NCBI GenBank assembly: GCA_963763325.1
Contig: CAVXOL010000019.1
Location: forward strand, 1 to 64,000
Source of the DNA: JBBECJ01 sp963763325
GTDB taxonomy: Bacteria > Chloroflexota > Chloroflexia > Thermomicrobiales > CFX8
DNA length: 64,000 nt
Direction of reading: 5' to 3'
The position numbers were made by a program, and so were the translations under genes. A model generated the notes under the pieces. The model did no database searches. It saw nothing but the letters and a program-made list of their open reading frames with translations, and was not told the origin of the DNA. This document shows, piece by piece, positions 17,342-25,864 of this stretch. The first letter of the stretch is position 1; each line of letters starts with the position of its first letter.

Positions 17342-17869
17342 GTGGGGCAGCAAGTCGATGCGGATCAGGTGAGAGTTCGGAGCGCGTTGCTTGATGATGT
17401 CGCGGCAATCGCTGAAATCTACAACCAGGGCATCCTGGGCCGGCAGGCGACGTTTGAGACACGGCTTCGGACAGCAGACGACATCGTTGAAACGCTGCGG
17501 GCCGGCGAAGGTCGCTTTCCATTTCTGGTTGCGGAAGTCGACGGTGTCTTGACTGGTTGGGCCAGTGTCTCAAGCTATCGGGCGCGCGAGTGCTACGCGG
17601 GGATCGGCGAGTTCTCGATCTACGTGCACGAGGATTGGCGCAAGGCAGGCGTCGGGCGGGTGCTGCTACCGGCGTTGATCGACGCCGCCGCGGCCGCCGG
17701 GTTCTGGAAGCTGCTGAGCCGGGTGTTTCCCGAAAATACAGGAAGTCTTCGGTTGGCTGCCGCATGCGGCTTTCGGGAGGTTGGGACGTACGAGAAACAC
17801 GCGCAACTCGATGGCATCTGGCGCGATGTCGTGATCATCGAGCGGTTGCTTCCCGCGAATCAGCCATGA
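17342..17869 (+). CDS. GNAT N-acetyltransferase, ArsN1/phosphinothricin acetyltransferase-like
   Basis: This 175-residue acetyltransferase of the Pat/Bar/ArsN1 group uses acetyl-CoA. Its GTG start has AAGGGGGAG just upstream. Family features are IAEIYNQGI, TFETRLRTADDI, AGIGEFSIYVHEDWRKAGVGRVLL (the acetyl-CoA loop), FWKLLSRVFPENTGS, FREVGTYEKHAQLDG and WRDVVIIERLL. These match ArsN1-type enzymes that acetylate arsinothricin or phosphinothricin. No arsenic genes adjoin it, so the physiological substrate is uncertain. Confidence 0.88.
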   Translation: MGQQVDADQVRVRSALLDDVAAIAEIYNQGILGRQATFETRLRTADDIVETLRAGEGRFPFLVAEVDGVLTGWASVSSYRARECYAGIGEFSIYVHEDWRKAGVGRVLLPALIDAAAAAGFWKLLSRVFPENTGSLRLAAACGFREVGTYEKHAQLDGIWRDVVIIERLLPANQP

Positions 17870-18160
17870 TGCCCGCCGCTGGGCGGTCCGCCGTTCTCGC
17901 GTTTCACGGATATTGGATGGCCGGGAATAGATCAGTCGCGAGCCGTGTTTGAGTGACTGACCGAGTCCGAGGGTGTCTGGATGGACACATGTGTGGCGGC
18001 CGTGTTGCCGGACAGCACCTTCGGGCGCAGGTCGTTTTCTTTGGGTTGAATTCTCCCCCTGAACGAGTTCTACAACGCTGGCATCGTCGTGAGACGGCGT
18101 ACTCCGAATCCGGATGATGAACGTCCGGCCGAAGGCCAGTCGTCGGGTTCGTTTGATTTC
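17870..18160. other. Intergenic, no gene recognised
   Basis: About 290 bases lie between the convergent acetyltransferase and cupin genes. No coding potential beyond shadows, no strong hairpin and no repeat was recognised. Confidence 0.6.
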
Positions 18161-18514
18161 CTAATCGGGCAGCGGGACGAAAATTGAGAGGCGTGGCTCG
18201 GTGCCGACTCCGCGAGTGATGTGGCCCGTACCGGTCGTGTCTTCGGCGAGCATGATCGATCCGGGACCGATCTGGCGGATTTCGCCGTCGCTGGCTTCGA
18301 CTTCGGCGTGGCCGGACAGCGTGATGACGAACTGGCGGCGTGGGGCGGGGTGCCAGTCGATGAACTGATCGGCGGGGCTACGTCGGAAGATGACGCCGCT
18401 GGCAGGGATGAGTGCCGATAGTTCCGAGCCCTGGGCCGGCTGGTCGAGCGGGATGTCGAGGTCTTCGAAGTGTGATTTGCCATTCTCGTCGGCATAGATC
18501 CGGAAATAGTGCAC
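18161..18514 (-). CDS. Cupin-domain protein
   Basis: This small protein of about 117 residues has a beta-barrel cupin pattern: FIDWHPAPRRQFVITLSGHAEVEASDGEIRQIGPGSIMLAEDTTGTGH. Metal-binding His residues are partly kept (WHPAP, GH at the second motif). GTG 18514 has GGAGAG a few bases upstream and lies just 11 bases beyond the stop of the acyl-CoA dehydrogenase gene, so the two form an operon. The function is unassigned. Confidence 0.82.
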   Translation of the reverse strand: MHYFRIYADENGKSHFEDLDIPLDQPAQGSELSALIPASGVIFRRSPADQFIDWHPAPRRQFVITLSGHAEVEASDGEIRQIGPGSIMLAEDTTGTGHITRGVGTEPRLSIFVPLPD

Positions 18515-18525
18515 GGTCTCTCCGT

Positions 18526-19743
18526 TCAGTCGATTCGCGATGTCAACCCCAGTGTCTCCCATGATTGGCGGCCAAGCTTTGGTCCGTAGCGTTGCTTCGA
18601 GTGGAAATCCGCGCCGAAATTCGCCTGAACCAGCATGCGGAGCAGAGCGGATTCGCGGAAGTGGAGTGAGAACGTTCGGGCGTCACGAAAGGCACGCTCG
18701 ATTGGCAGGTGACGGAAGGCGGCTCTCGCGCCGACGATATCAAACGCCTTGCTCGTGACCATCAGCGCCGTCTGCTTGGACGTGTGTAATGCCCGCATCG
18801 ACGCCAACTCGGCTTCATCGAAACGGCCTTGCTCCCAGAGCCAGGCGGCGTACCACATGGATGTTCGCGTCGCCTGAATGGCGCTGTCCATCTCGCCGGC
18901 AGTGAACATGATCGTGTCGTCCTGGGTGAGGAATGCGCGTTGTTTCAGGTAGTCGAGGACAAAGTCGTAGACACCCTGAGCGACACCGAGGTGGTTAGCA
19001 ACGTAGGCGAGCGTGAACGTGCGTGGGTCGTGCTGTACCCAGTCGCCTGGCTGGCCCATCACACGTTCCCATGGGACGAAGACGTCATCGAGCACGAGTC
19101 CCCAACTGATCGTGGCGCGCATACCGAGTGTGTCCCAGTTGTTCTGGAGCGAAACGCCGGGATCGTCCTTTGCTACGAGGACGGTTGTGAGTCCGGCAGC
19201 CGCGCTGGGAGCGCCCGGCGCCATCACGTAGACGACGAAGTAGTCGGCCTCTGGCGCCAGCGAAGCGAAGTGCTTGACACAGGTTAGCCGGAAGCCGCCG
19301 TCAACGGCTTGCATTTCAGCACGGCCGTCCTTGGATGCCATCTGGTTGGGGTCGGTCTCGCTGCCGCAGGATGCGACGAGTGCGCCGCGCTCGACGACCT
19401 CGCCAAGCACCTGTCGTTTGAGCTGGTCAGAAGCAAGGTTGGCGATGATGCCGGTCGCATGGGACTGGATCTGGACGAGTTGGGCGGTCGAGGCGTTCCC
19501 GCTGGCGAGTGTTTCGAGGATTGCGTAGTAGGCGGAGAAGCAGTTCGACTGCCACATGCCGTGGCCGCCAAGCTCTTTTGGGATCGCAAGCGTCAGGAAG
19601 CCTTCGTCTCGCAGCCGGCGGAAGTCTTCGGCAGGAAAGGCCGCGTCGTCATCGTACGCTCGCGCGCGTGTCGCGAACTCAGCCGCGAGTTCCCGGGCAC
19701 GTTCGAGCAGGCGTTGGTCATGATCCGCGAGTGTGAAGTCCAC
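18526..19743 (-). CDS. Acyl-CoA dehydrogenase family flavoprotein
   Basis: This flavoprotein of about 405 residues has the acyl-CoA dehydrogenase/DszC-like fold. GTG 19743 is chosen because GGGGAGG lies 7 bases upstream; an open frame extends further but without such a site. Features are RLRDEGFLTLAIPKELGGHG, LVASCGSETDP and FRLTCVKHFAS, then DTLGMRATISWGLVLDDVFVPWERV and a helical C-terminal domain with FDIVGARAAFRHLPIERAFRDAR. No catalytic Glu can be placed with confidence, so a monooxygenase-type role (DszC-like) is possible. It is followed by a cupin gene. Confidence 0.85.
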   Translation of the reverse strand: MDFTLADHDQRLLERARELAAEFATRARAYDDDAAFPAEDFRRLRDEGFLTLAIPKELGGHGMWQSNCFSAYYAILETLASGNASTAQLVQIQSHATGIIANLASDQLKRQVLGEVVERGALVASCGSETDPNQMASKDGRAEMQAVDGGFRLTCVKHFASLAPEADYFVVYVMAPGAPSAAAGLTTVLVAKDDPGVSLQNNWDTLGMRATISWGLVLDDVFVPWERVMGQPGDWVQHDPRTFTLAYVANHLGVAQGVYDFVLDYLKQRAFLTQDDTIMFTAGEMDSAIQATRTSMWYAAWLWEQGRFDEAELASMRALHTSKQTALMVTSKAFDIVGARAAFRHLPIERAFRDARTFSLHFRESALLRMLVQANFGADFHSKQRYGPKLGRQSWETLGLTSRID

Positions 19744-20003
19744 GTCGTTGCCTCCCCTCGCATCGGCGAATGGCGCATCGGGCAAGGGATCGGTGACTGG
19801 GTGCTGTATACGGCAGCCATGATGGGCCGTCAACACTCCATCGTCCATCAGCCACGTTGAGTCGGACTGGCCGCGGTCGTCGGTCGTGCAGTTGAGGACC
19901 GATCTGCGCTAAGTCGTGCCTAAGTCGCTGATAAGGCTCGCTCACTACGATGATGTGGACCCGATCAACGGAGATCGGGACAGACGATAGATTGGAGCCA
20001 GCG

Positions 20004-20219
20004 ATGTTTCCAGATCTGACCACAATGATGGTCAAGGAAATTCACGATGACTGGCTGCGAGAAGCCGAGCGCGATCGGCTCGCCAACGTCGGACGTCAGA
20101 CGGCGACCGCGTACAGCGACCGGCGCAAGGGTCTCCGGCGCTTGTTCGGCGCGACCGGCCGGTTGAACCCGGTCGAAGCAGCCCCACCTCGACGACTCAT
20201 CCGTCAGCCAGCGGTCTGA
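20004..20219 (+). CDS. Small hypothetical protein
   Basis: This 71-residue protein starts at ATG 20004 with GGAG 6 bases upstream and is followed within 10 bases by a strong hairpin. MFPDLTTMMVKEIHDDWLREAERDRLANVGR suggests an amphipathic helix, and the C-terminal half is basic (DRRKGLRRLFGATGR). No family was recognised. A ribosome site plus a dedicated terminator supports a real small gene. Confidence 0.6.
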   Translation: MFPDLTTMMVKEIHDDWLREAERDRLANVGRQTATAYSDRRKGLRRLFGATGRLNPVEAAPPRRLIRQPAV

Positions 20220-20229
20220 CATCTGAGCG

Positions 20230-20259
20230 CGCACCCCGGCCCATATGCGCCGGGGTGCG
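20230..20259 (+). terminator. Strong hairpin terminator
   Basis: An 11-bp perfect stem pairs CGCACCCCGGC (20230-20240) with GCCGGGGTGCG (20249-20259), loop 8, followed by a T-rich tail (TGTTCGTTTCT). It lies directly after the small gene and before the convergent cbiO. Confidence 0.75.
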
Positions 20260-20304
20260 TGTTCGTTTCTCCCGCAGCTGGCGGGCGCGGTCACGGTCGA
20301 TGGT

Positions 20305-21085
20305 CTATGGAAGCTCGAGCCCGTACGCGTCGAGGAGTGCTTCGTCGTGGATGATGTCGGCGGCTGGTGCATCGACGACGATGCGGCCCTCCTGCATGAT
20401 GATGGCGCGGGTAAAGAGGTCACGGACCAGGCGCATGTCATGCGTTGAGGCGATCAGCGTCTGCGGCAGGGTGTCGAGCAGCTCGATCAGGCCACGCCGG
20501 GCGCGCGGATCGAGGCCGGCAGACGGCTCGTCGAGAACCAGAATCTGCGGGTCCATCGCGAGTACGGTCGCGAGGCTGATCCGCTTGCGCTGGCCGAGCG
20601 AGAGCTGATGGGGCATGCGCGCCTCGAAACCGGACATGTCGACGGCTGCCAGTGCTCGTTCGACGCGCTGCCTGATCTCGTCCTTATGGAGCCCCATGTA
20701 GAGCGGGCCGTAGGCGATGTCGTCGTAGACGGTTGGCGAGAAGAGTTGATCGTCCGGATTCTGGAAGACGACGCCGACGACGGCGCGAATCTGTCGGAGC
20801 GTGTCGTCGTTGAGTGGCAGTCCCGCAGATGTCAATAGTGCCGCGGGGGCGCTGTGAGCGAACGATGCCGTTGAGGTGCATCAGCAACGTTGACTTACCA
20901 GCGCCGTTTGGACCCATCAGGGCCACGCGCTCGCCATCGTGGATGGTGAGACTAACATCGCGAAGCGCGACATGGCCGTTTGGATAGGCGTATGAGAGTG
21001 CCTGGACAGTGACGGCCGCAGGGCCGGTCATGGCTGAGCCGTTCAATGTCGCCGACGGTGCGACGCGAGTCTCAAAGTCGAGCAT
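20305..21085 (-). CDS. cbiO: Energy-coupling/cobalt-nickel ABC transporter ATPase (frameshifted)
   Basis: This is the ATPase of the cbiM-N-Q-O metal uptake system. ATG 21085 follows GGAGG by 9 bases and overlaps the cbiQ stop. Walker A is GPNGAGKST, followed by LLMHLNGIV. A frameshift near 20830-20865 separates it from FQNPDDQLFSPTVYDDIAYGP, which carries the Q-loop and ECF-type signature region. The ABC signature is LSLGQRKR, Walker B is ILVLDEPSAGLDP and the switch His is in ASTHDM. Apart from the break it is full length. Confidence 0.92.
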
Positions 21086-21863
21086 AGAGTATCAGTCCTC
21101 CGAGCAATGTCAGCGCGCCGCATAGTAGCAGCCAGTCAGCACGAATCAGGGTTCGTTCGTTGGCGAAGCGGATCGTACCGTCGTAGCCACGAGCCTGCAT
21201 GGCGGCGTGAATCCGCTCGCTGCGTTCGAACGAGCGCAGGAAGAGCGAGCCGACCATGTTGCCGAGCACTCGCGCGCGCCAGCTGACACTGCCGCCTGAC
21301 TTCGAACCGTCGGGAGCGGCGGCGCTGCGTGAGTCGCGGGCGCGCATCATTCGCTGGCCCTCTCCTCCGATGACATAGAGGTAGCGGTACATGAAGAAGA
21401 TCGTCGCGGCCAGGACACGCGGGACGCGCAACCGTTCGAGACCGCGGATGAGGTCGATTGGCTGGGTCGTTGAGGTGAGGACGACGGCCACCAGGACGGA
21501 AAGCCACGATTTCAGGACGATGCTGGCAACAGCTGTCAACCCCGCGTCCGATGCGGTCCAGCCAACGAGCGGGACGGTGAATACCGTTTCTCCCTCGCGA
21601 GTGAAGATGAGTGGGACAGCCGCCGCGACGAATGGCAACGCGATGAGCGCACGCCGCAGGACGAGCAATGGCGGCAGCTTGCTGAGCACGATTGCCAACG
21701 CTGCCATCGCCCCAAACCCCGCATAGGCGGCCCAGTTGCCTTCCGGAACAGTCGTGATGGCGAACGCGTACAGGACGGCGATCACGATCTTGATGCGCGG
21801 GTCGGCGCGGTAGAGTAGGCCGTCGCCGTGATAGTAACGTTCGCCAATGACGAAGACCGACAC
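21072..21863 (-). CDS. cbiQ: Energy-coupling factor transmembrane protein CbiQ
   Basis: This 263-residue T-component links CbiM to the ATPase. It has 5-6 membrane segments. The coupling helix motif A-R-G appears in HAAMQARGYDG, and the first motif is near FFMYRYLYVIGGEGQRMMRARDSR. It begins 7 bases after the PDGLE gene stop, and its stop overlaps cbiO. Confidence 0.92.
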   Translation of the reverse strand: MSVFVIGERYYHGDGLLYRADPRIKIVIAVLYAFAITTVPEGNWAAYAGFGAMAALAIVLSKLPPLLVLRRALIALPFVAAAVPLIFTREGETVFTVPLVGWTASDAGLTAVASIVLKSWLSVLVAVVLTSTTQPIDLIRGLERLRVPRVLAATIFFMYRYLYVIGGEGQRMMRARDSRSAAAPDGSKSGGSVSWRARVLGNMVGSLFLRSFERSERIHAAMQARGYDGTIRFANERTLIRADWLLLCGALTLLGGLILYARL

Positions 21864-21869
21864 GACTAG

Positions 21870-22217
21870 CTATCCTGCCCTGGTTGATTGCTGGCCCGAA
21901 GGCGGCGTGCCTTCACCGCGTGAGCGCGCCAGCGCCCGCATCCCGTACCCGACGCCGAGGCCGATCGCGGCGACGATCAGGACTCCAACGATGCCGGAGA
22001 GAATCGTCGCCAGCCGCTCGTTTTCGACGCCAGGGAAGGTGTAGTCGGGGATGATTTCATAACCGGGATCTTCGGCGGTGTCGATGAACTCCTTGTCCTC
22101 GGCGACTCGTTCGAGGCCATCGGGGTTGCTGGACGCGAATGGGCTGAACAACGTGATCAGCAGCGCGAGGCCGAGTCCAGCGGCGATCAGGATGCTCCAG
22201 CTACGTCGGTTCATCAT
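21870..22217 (-). CDS. PDGLE-domain protein (CbiN/NikN-like accessory)
   Basis: The 115-residue protein has two membrane segments (about 7-27 and 76-98) flanking an extracytoplasmic loop beginning SSNPDGLERVAED. This PDGLE signature is typical of the small accessory partner of CbiM/NikM. It starts directly after the cbiM stop (TAGATG) and precedes cbiQ, so it is the N component of the transporter. Confidence 0.9.
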   Translation of the reverse strand: MMNRRSWSILIAAGLGLALLITLFSPFASSNPDGLERVAEDKEFIDTAEDPGYEIIPDYTFPGVENERLATILSGIVGVLIVAAIGLGVGYGMRALARSRGEGTPPSGQQSTRAG

Positions 22218-22931
22218 CTACATGCTCTCCCCGGACAGGGCCGAATTGCCGACGAAATCAGGTTCTGGAGGCGCGACGTTGAGCAAATCGGGCCGCGCCG
22301 ATAGGACGAGCGCGACGGCGCCGACGCTGATGAGACCCTCGCCGATGCCGATAAGGGCATGGACGCCCATCATGGCCGGCAGGACGATGCTGAGTTCGGA
22401 GGTGTCAGAGATGACGAGCTGGATCGAGGTCAGCAGCGCGGCAACCATGACGCTGATCCAGGCTGCAGCGAAGGTTGCGGAGAGGATGAACGGGCGGCTG
22501 TAGCGGCCGGCGGCCGCAATCAGCTTGTAGACCGCGTAGCCGACGAAGGCGGTCGCGACGCCCATGTTGAAGATGTTCGCGCCGAGGACGGCCAGGCCAC
22601 CGTCCTGAAAGACGAGGGCTTGAATGCCGATGACGGATGTCATCACGATGATTGCGGCCCACGGTCCGAGGAGGATGGCGGCCAAAGCCCCACCGAGCAT
22701 GTGGCCGGAGGTTCCGCCTGCGACCGGGAAGTTCATCATCTGGGCCGCGAAGATGAACGCGGCCAGTACGCCCATCAACGGCGCGGTGCTCTCTTTCAGT
22801 GTCCGGTTGGTCTGCCGGACAGCCAGCCCGACTGAGATCCCGGACAAGATCCAAAAGGCCAGCGCGACGGGCGCGCTGAGGAAGCCATCCGGGATGTGCA
22901 GGAAAATCGGAATCGCCGGTAGGTGCATCAT
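22218..22931 (-). CDS. cbiM: Metal-binding S component CbiM of cobalt/nickel ECF transporter
   Basis: This 237-residue membrane protein binds Co2+ or Ni2+. HIPDGFLSAPVAL is the conserved N-terminal metal site and SGHMLGGALAAILLGPWAA is the conserved second block. Unusually, HIPDG is preceded by MMHLPAIPIFL instead of standing at residue 2, and no cleavable signal is visible. ATG 22931 has GGAG 4-7 bases upstream. The gene heads a four-gene operon behind a consensus promoter and a palindrome. Nickel or cobalt cannot be distinguished here. Confidence 0.92.
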   Translation of the reverse strand: MMHLPAIPIFLHIPDGFLSAPVALAFWILSGISVGLAVRQTNRTLKESTAPLMGVLAAFIFAAQMMNFPVAGGTSGHMLGGALAAILLGPWAAIIVMTSVIGIQALVFQDGGLAVLGANIFNMGVATAFVGYAVYKLIAAAGRYSRPFILSATFAAAWISVMVAALLTSIQLVISDTSELSIVLPAMMGVHALIGIGEGLISVGAVALVLSARPDLLNVAPPEPDFVGNSALSGESM

Positions 22932-22980
22932 CTACTCCAGACTGGACATTACCGATGGGGCCGTGGCGGTTGCGGCAATC

Positions 22981-23012
22981 ATTCGTAATTGCGACTACTC
23001 GCATGTACGAAT
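22981..23012. promoter_or_regulatory. 32-bp palindromic operator upstream of cbiM
   Basis: The arms are ATTCGTAATTGCGA (22981-22994) and TCGCATGTACGAAT (22999-23012), matching at 12 of 14 positions around a 4-base centre. It starts one base after the -10 element on the minus strand, so it covers the transcription start. That position predicts repression. A metal-sensing repressor such as NikR is plausible, but no regulator gene is next to it. Confidence 0.7.
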
Positions 23013-23013
23013 C

Positions 23014-23042
23014 ATGGTAGGACGGCGGATGAGTTGCGTCAA
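23014..23042 (-). promoter_or_regulatory. Sigma-A promoter of the cbiM operon
   Basis: On the minus strand the -35 is TTGACG (23037-23042) and the -10 is TACCAT (23014-23019), with a 17-base spacer. It lies about 85 bases upstream of cbiM, adjoining the palindrome. Confidence 0.7.
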
Positions 23043-23179
23043 GTGCGACGTGGCGATGACCAGTTTCCCAACGGCTGACAATTGGCTCGCTGATCCGTCG
23101 CTCAATTGGCTCTCGTGGGATCCGAGGATGCGGGTAAGGTGAGTGTCTGTCGTTCGGCAACCACGAAGGAGTGGAATCG

Positions 23180-23698
23180 ATGACCGCGTCACCGACCTCA
23201 CGAATCGAATCACTCAGTCACCTCGGCAACCTGCCGGACGCGTATACACACGAGTGGAGAGTTGCTCTGCCGCTCGAGCCGATCGTCGCCGCCGATGGAG
23301 TGTTCAAGTGGTATCACGTCCATCGTAAGGGTGTAGCAGTTCGGAACGATATCGATAGCAAGGCGCGGCGGGTGGTCACGAACGGCGCGCAGCGCTGGCC
23401 ATTGGAATATGGGCTGAACTTCGCGCTGCTGCACCAGAGCACGACCGGCGCGTATCTGATCGTTGGAATCTGGCGCGGACATCAGGAGTGGTGGCGAGAT
23501 GTCTACGCGATTGGCCTCGGTCAGCACGACGAATTCTCACGCGTCGAGGAGTCAGAAGGTCTCGCCCCCGGCGGATGTGTCTGGGAGCTGGGAGTCATCT
23601 GTCATGAGCGGATGGCGTGGCACCGGTACCTGTTCAGTGAGCGAGATGAGGACGCGAAACGAGCCTGGCTCGAAGATGTTTATTCGGGAACGGTCTGA
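23180..23698 (+). CDS. Hypothetical protein
   Basis: This protein of about 172 residues starts at ATG 23180 with AAGGAG 8 bases upstream. It contains several Trp/Tyr-rich strands (FKWYHVHRKG, GIWRGHQEWWRDVYAIGLGQHDEF, CHERMAWHRYLFSERDEDAKRAW). No membrane segment or signal peptide is visible and no known family was recognised. It is followed 35 bases later by a DinB-family gene in the same direction, so co-transcription is likely. Confidence 0.65.
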   Translation: MTASPTSRIESLSHLGNLPDAYTHEWRVALPLEPIVAADGVFKWYHVHRKGVAVRNDIDSKARRVVTNGAQRWPLEYGLNFALLHQSTTGAYLIVGIWRGHQEWWRDVYAIGLGQHDEFSRVEESEGLAPGGCVWELGVICHERMAWHRYLFSERDEDAKRAWLEDVYSGTV

Positions 23699-23733
23699 CA
23701 TGGACATTCCGCCCGAGTTGCAGGAGCATCCCG

Positions 23734-24255
23734 ATGGTTGAGATCGAACTCGGCAGACCAGACGCCGCCGAGCATATCCCATACTTCGGACAGTACATCG
23801 ACCTGGTACCTGGTGGGGACATTGTCGAGATCCTGGAGAAGCAAATCCATGCGACGGTTGGCTCCTTCGAGCGATTGACACCAGCCGACGCACAGCGGCG
23901 GCCCGCTCCCAGCGAATGGAACGCGATCGAAATTGCCGGACATCTGGTTGACACCGAGCGAGTGCTGGCATATCGGCTACTGAGAATCGCTCGGGCCGAT
24001 CCGACGCTCTGGGAATCGATCGACTTCGAGGCGTATGTCGAACATGGCGGATTCAACGGGCGGAGGATCGAGGATATCGTCCATGAGTTCGTAGCGGTTC
24101 GTCACTCGACGGTTGCGCTGCTGCGCGGCCTGGATGACGCCGCCATCGCCCGACGGATGCCGGAGGAGTGGTCATGCCGGAGCGCCAGATCGCTCGCATA
24201 CGTGATCGCGGGGCATGAACTGCACCACGTCGCTGATCTTGAGGTGAAGGGATGA
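23734..24255 (+). CDS. DinB-family (DinB_2) metal-binding four-helix protein
   Basis: This 173-residue protein has the DinB/YfiT-like four-helix bundle. The three expected His ligands appear in EIAGHLVDTE and in AGHELHHVADL. PSEWNAIEIAGHL and RHSTVALLRGLDD are typical helix elements. ATG 23734 follows GGAG by 7 bases. Members include thiol-dependent transferases and many unknowns. The reaction is not predictable here. Confidence 0.83.
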   Translation: MVEIELGRPDAAEHIPYFGQYIDLVPGGDIVEILEKQIHATVGSFERLTPADAQRRPAPSEWNAIEIAGHLVDTERVLAYRLLRIARADPTLWESIDFEAYVEHGGFNGRRIEDIVHEFVAVRHSTVALLRGLDDAAIARRMPEEWSCRSARSLAYVIAGHELHHVADLEVKG

Positions 24256-24258
24256 GGG

Positions 24259-24294
24259 ATGAGGCAAGGGGCAAGGAGTTTCGCAATGCCTCAT
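24259..24294. terminator. Hairpin between convergent dinB-like and panE genes
   Basis: An 8-bp perfect stem pairs ATGAGGCA (24259-24266) with TGCCTCAT (24287-24294). The flanks have further related GATGAGG/GCCTCGTGCC units. Confidence 0.5.
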
Positions 24295-24332
24295 GCCTCG
24301 TGCCTGATGCTGTCGCGCCAGCCCCGATCTGG

Positions 24333-25378
24333 CTACGTCGCGATACCTGCCATGCGTGCGATGTCGCCGAGATTTGACCAGTCCATGCCACGCTTGCCGT
24401 CTTCGATCTCGTGGATGACCTGAAGGACGGCAGCGTTCACGGGCGTTGGGATTCCGTGTTCCGCGCCCTTCGCGACGACGACGGCCGTCTGCATATCGAC
24501 TTCGGTCTTGCGCTTCTTGATTTTGAGGTCACGCCAGATGCCCATGTGTTGCTTGATCGAGGGCCGCATCGCATCGGCCAGTTCGTTGAGGGCGGCCTCG
24601 GAGCGGGTGGCGAATTCGTCTCCCGGAGCAAAGGCGTTGGGGTTGAACTCGCCGATCCATTCGAGCTGTTTGGCTTGCGAGCTGGCAACGGCATAGGCTT
24701 CCGCTGCAGCAGCCTGGCAGATTCGGAGGCCGAGCGGGTTGTCGATGACCTCGGGAACCGGTGCGTCAACGCATGAGACGGCAAAGGCCATCGCACCATA
24801 GACGAGCTTGCCCCAGAGAAAGCCCCAGATGTTGGTCGTCATCTCGGTCGGCATGACGTGCGAGAGCGTCTTCTGGATCGCCGCAAGCGCGGCGTGACCG
24901 TCCCATCCAGTTCGCCAGGATAGATAGTCTGTTCGTTGCCTAGCAGGATCTGGCCGGGTTCGATGTAATCTGCACCGAAGTGGACGAATGCGCCAACCGT
25001 ACGCTCGGCTCCGACGTGTTGAGCGATGATCTCCTCGTTGAGGCCGTTCTGGAGCGAGAGGATATAGCCGTCCGGCGCCAGCAGCGGTCCGATCTGCTGC
25101 ATCGCCGATTCGGTGAAGTGTCCCTTGACGCAGAGGAATGTGACGCCGAGCGGACCGCGTAGATCTCCGGCAAGGACCGCCTTGACCGGAAAGGTACGAT
25201 CGCCGCGCAGGCCGCTGATTGTCAGTCCGCGGGTGTTCATGGTCTGGACGTGCTCCGGGACGATATCGACCAGAGTAATGTCGTAGCCGGCGTCGGACAG
25301 GAACGCTCCCACCGTGCCGCCGATTGCCCCTGCCCCAACGATCGTAATCGGGGTGTTTCTCAGATCATGCGTTTCCAT
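24333..25378 (-). CDS. panE: 2-dehydropantoate 2-reductase-like (ketopantoate reductase) protein (frameshifted)
   Basis: This enzyme family reduces ketopantoate with NADPH in coenzyme A synthesis. ATG 25378 has GAGGGAG upstream. The Rossmann motif is TIVGAGAIGGTVGAFL, followed by VTFLCVKGHFTESA, LSLQNGLNEE and ERTVGAFVHFGADY. After a frameshift near 24890 come TTNIWGFLWGKLVYGAMAF (the conserved catalytic Lys block), a helical C-domain, and TEVDMQTAVVVAKGAEHGIPTPVN. Length is normal at about 345 residues. Distant paralogues act on other 2-oxo acids, so the substrate is probable but not certain. Confidence 0.85.
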
Positions 25379-25486
25379 ATGAATACTCCCTCTTGTCATG
25401 CAGCCGGGGCAGTGTACTCTGGGCTGGGAATTGCGTCATCCACCCGATAACAGTCACAGCCGCAGTAGCAACGACAAGGAGAGCGC

Positions 25487-25864
25487 GTGCGGTACGACCT
25501 GCATCACGTGAGCATTCCGGTCATGCCCGGTCAGCTTGAGGCGGGACGTGAGTTCTACTCACAGGCACTCGGGCTGGAGGAGATTCCGCCACCGAACGAG
25601 TTCGCTCCGGGCCGCGTGGTCTGGTTCCGGCTCGGCGAACGGGAGCTGCATCTCTTCAATGAAGCAGACGCCAATCAGCCGATGAGTGAGCGCCACCTGG
25701 CACTGGAAGTTGACGATCTTGACGCCGCGCGGCGGCGGTTCGACGAGCACGGAGTGGCGGTCGAGGAAGCCGACCCGATTCACAACCGACCACGGCTCTA
25801 TGTTCGGGATCCATTCGGAAACAAGCTTGAGATCACGCAGATTGTCGGGCCATATCTGGAATAG
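25487..25864 (+). CDS. VOC/glyoxalase-family protein
   Basis: This 125-residue single VOC domain starts at GTG 25487 with AAGGAG 6 bases upstream. HHVSIPVMPGQLEAGREFYSQALGLEEIP, then RHLALEVDDLDAARRRFDEHGV and LYVRDPFGNKLEITQ, gives the paired beta-alpha-beta-beta-beta units. Metal-ligand candidates are H7, H68-type HLAL and the Glu in KLEI. The substrate is unknown. Confidence 0.85.
   Translation: MRYDLHHVSIPVMPGQLEAGREFYSQALGLEEIPPPNEFAPGRVVWFRLGERELHLFNEADANQPMSERHLALEVDDLDAARRRFDEHGVAVEEADPIHNRPRLYVRDPFGNKLEITQIVGPYLE

Noticed and set aside
22940..23060. Cobalamin riboswitch upstream of cbiM
   Set aside because: No B12-box or extended leader is visible; the leader is under 90 bases and starts in a protein-type palindrome.
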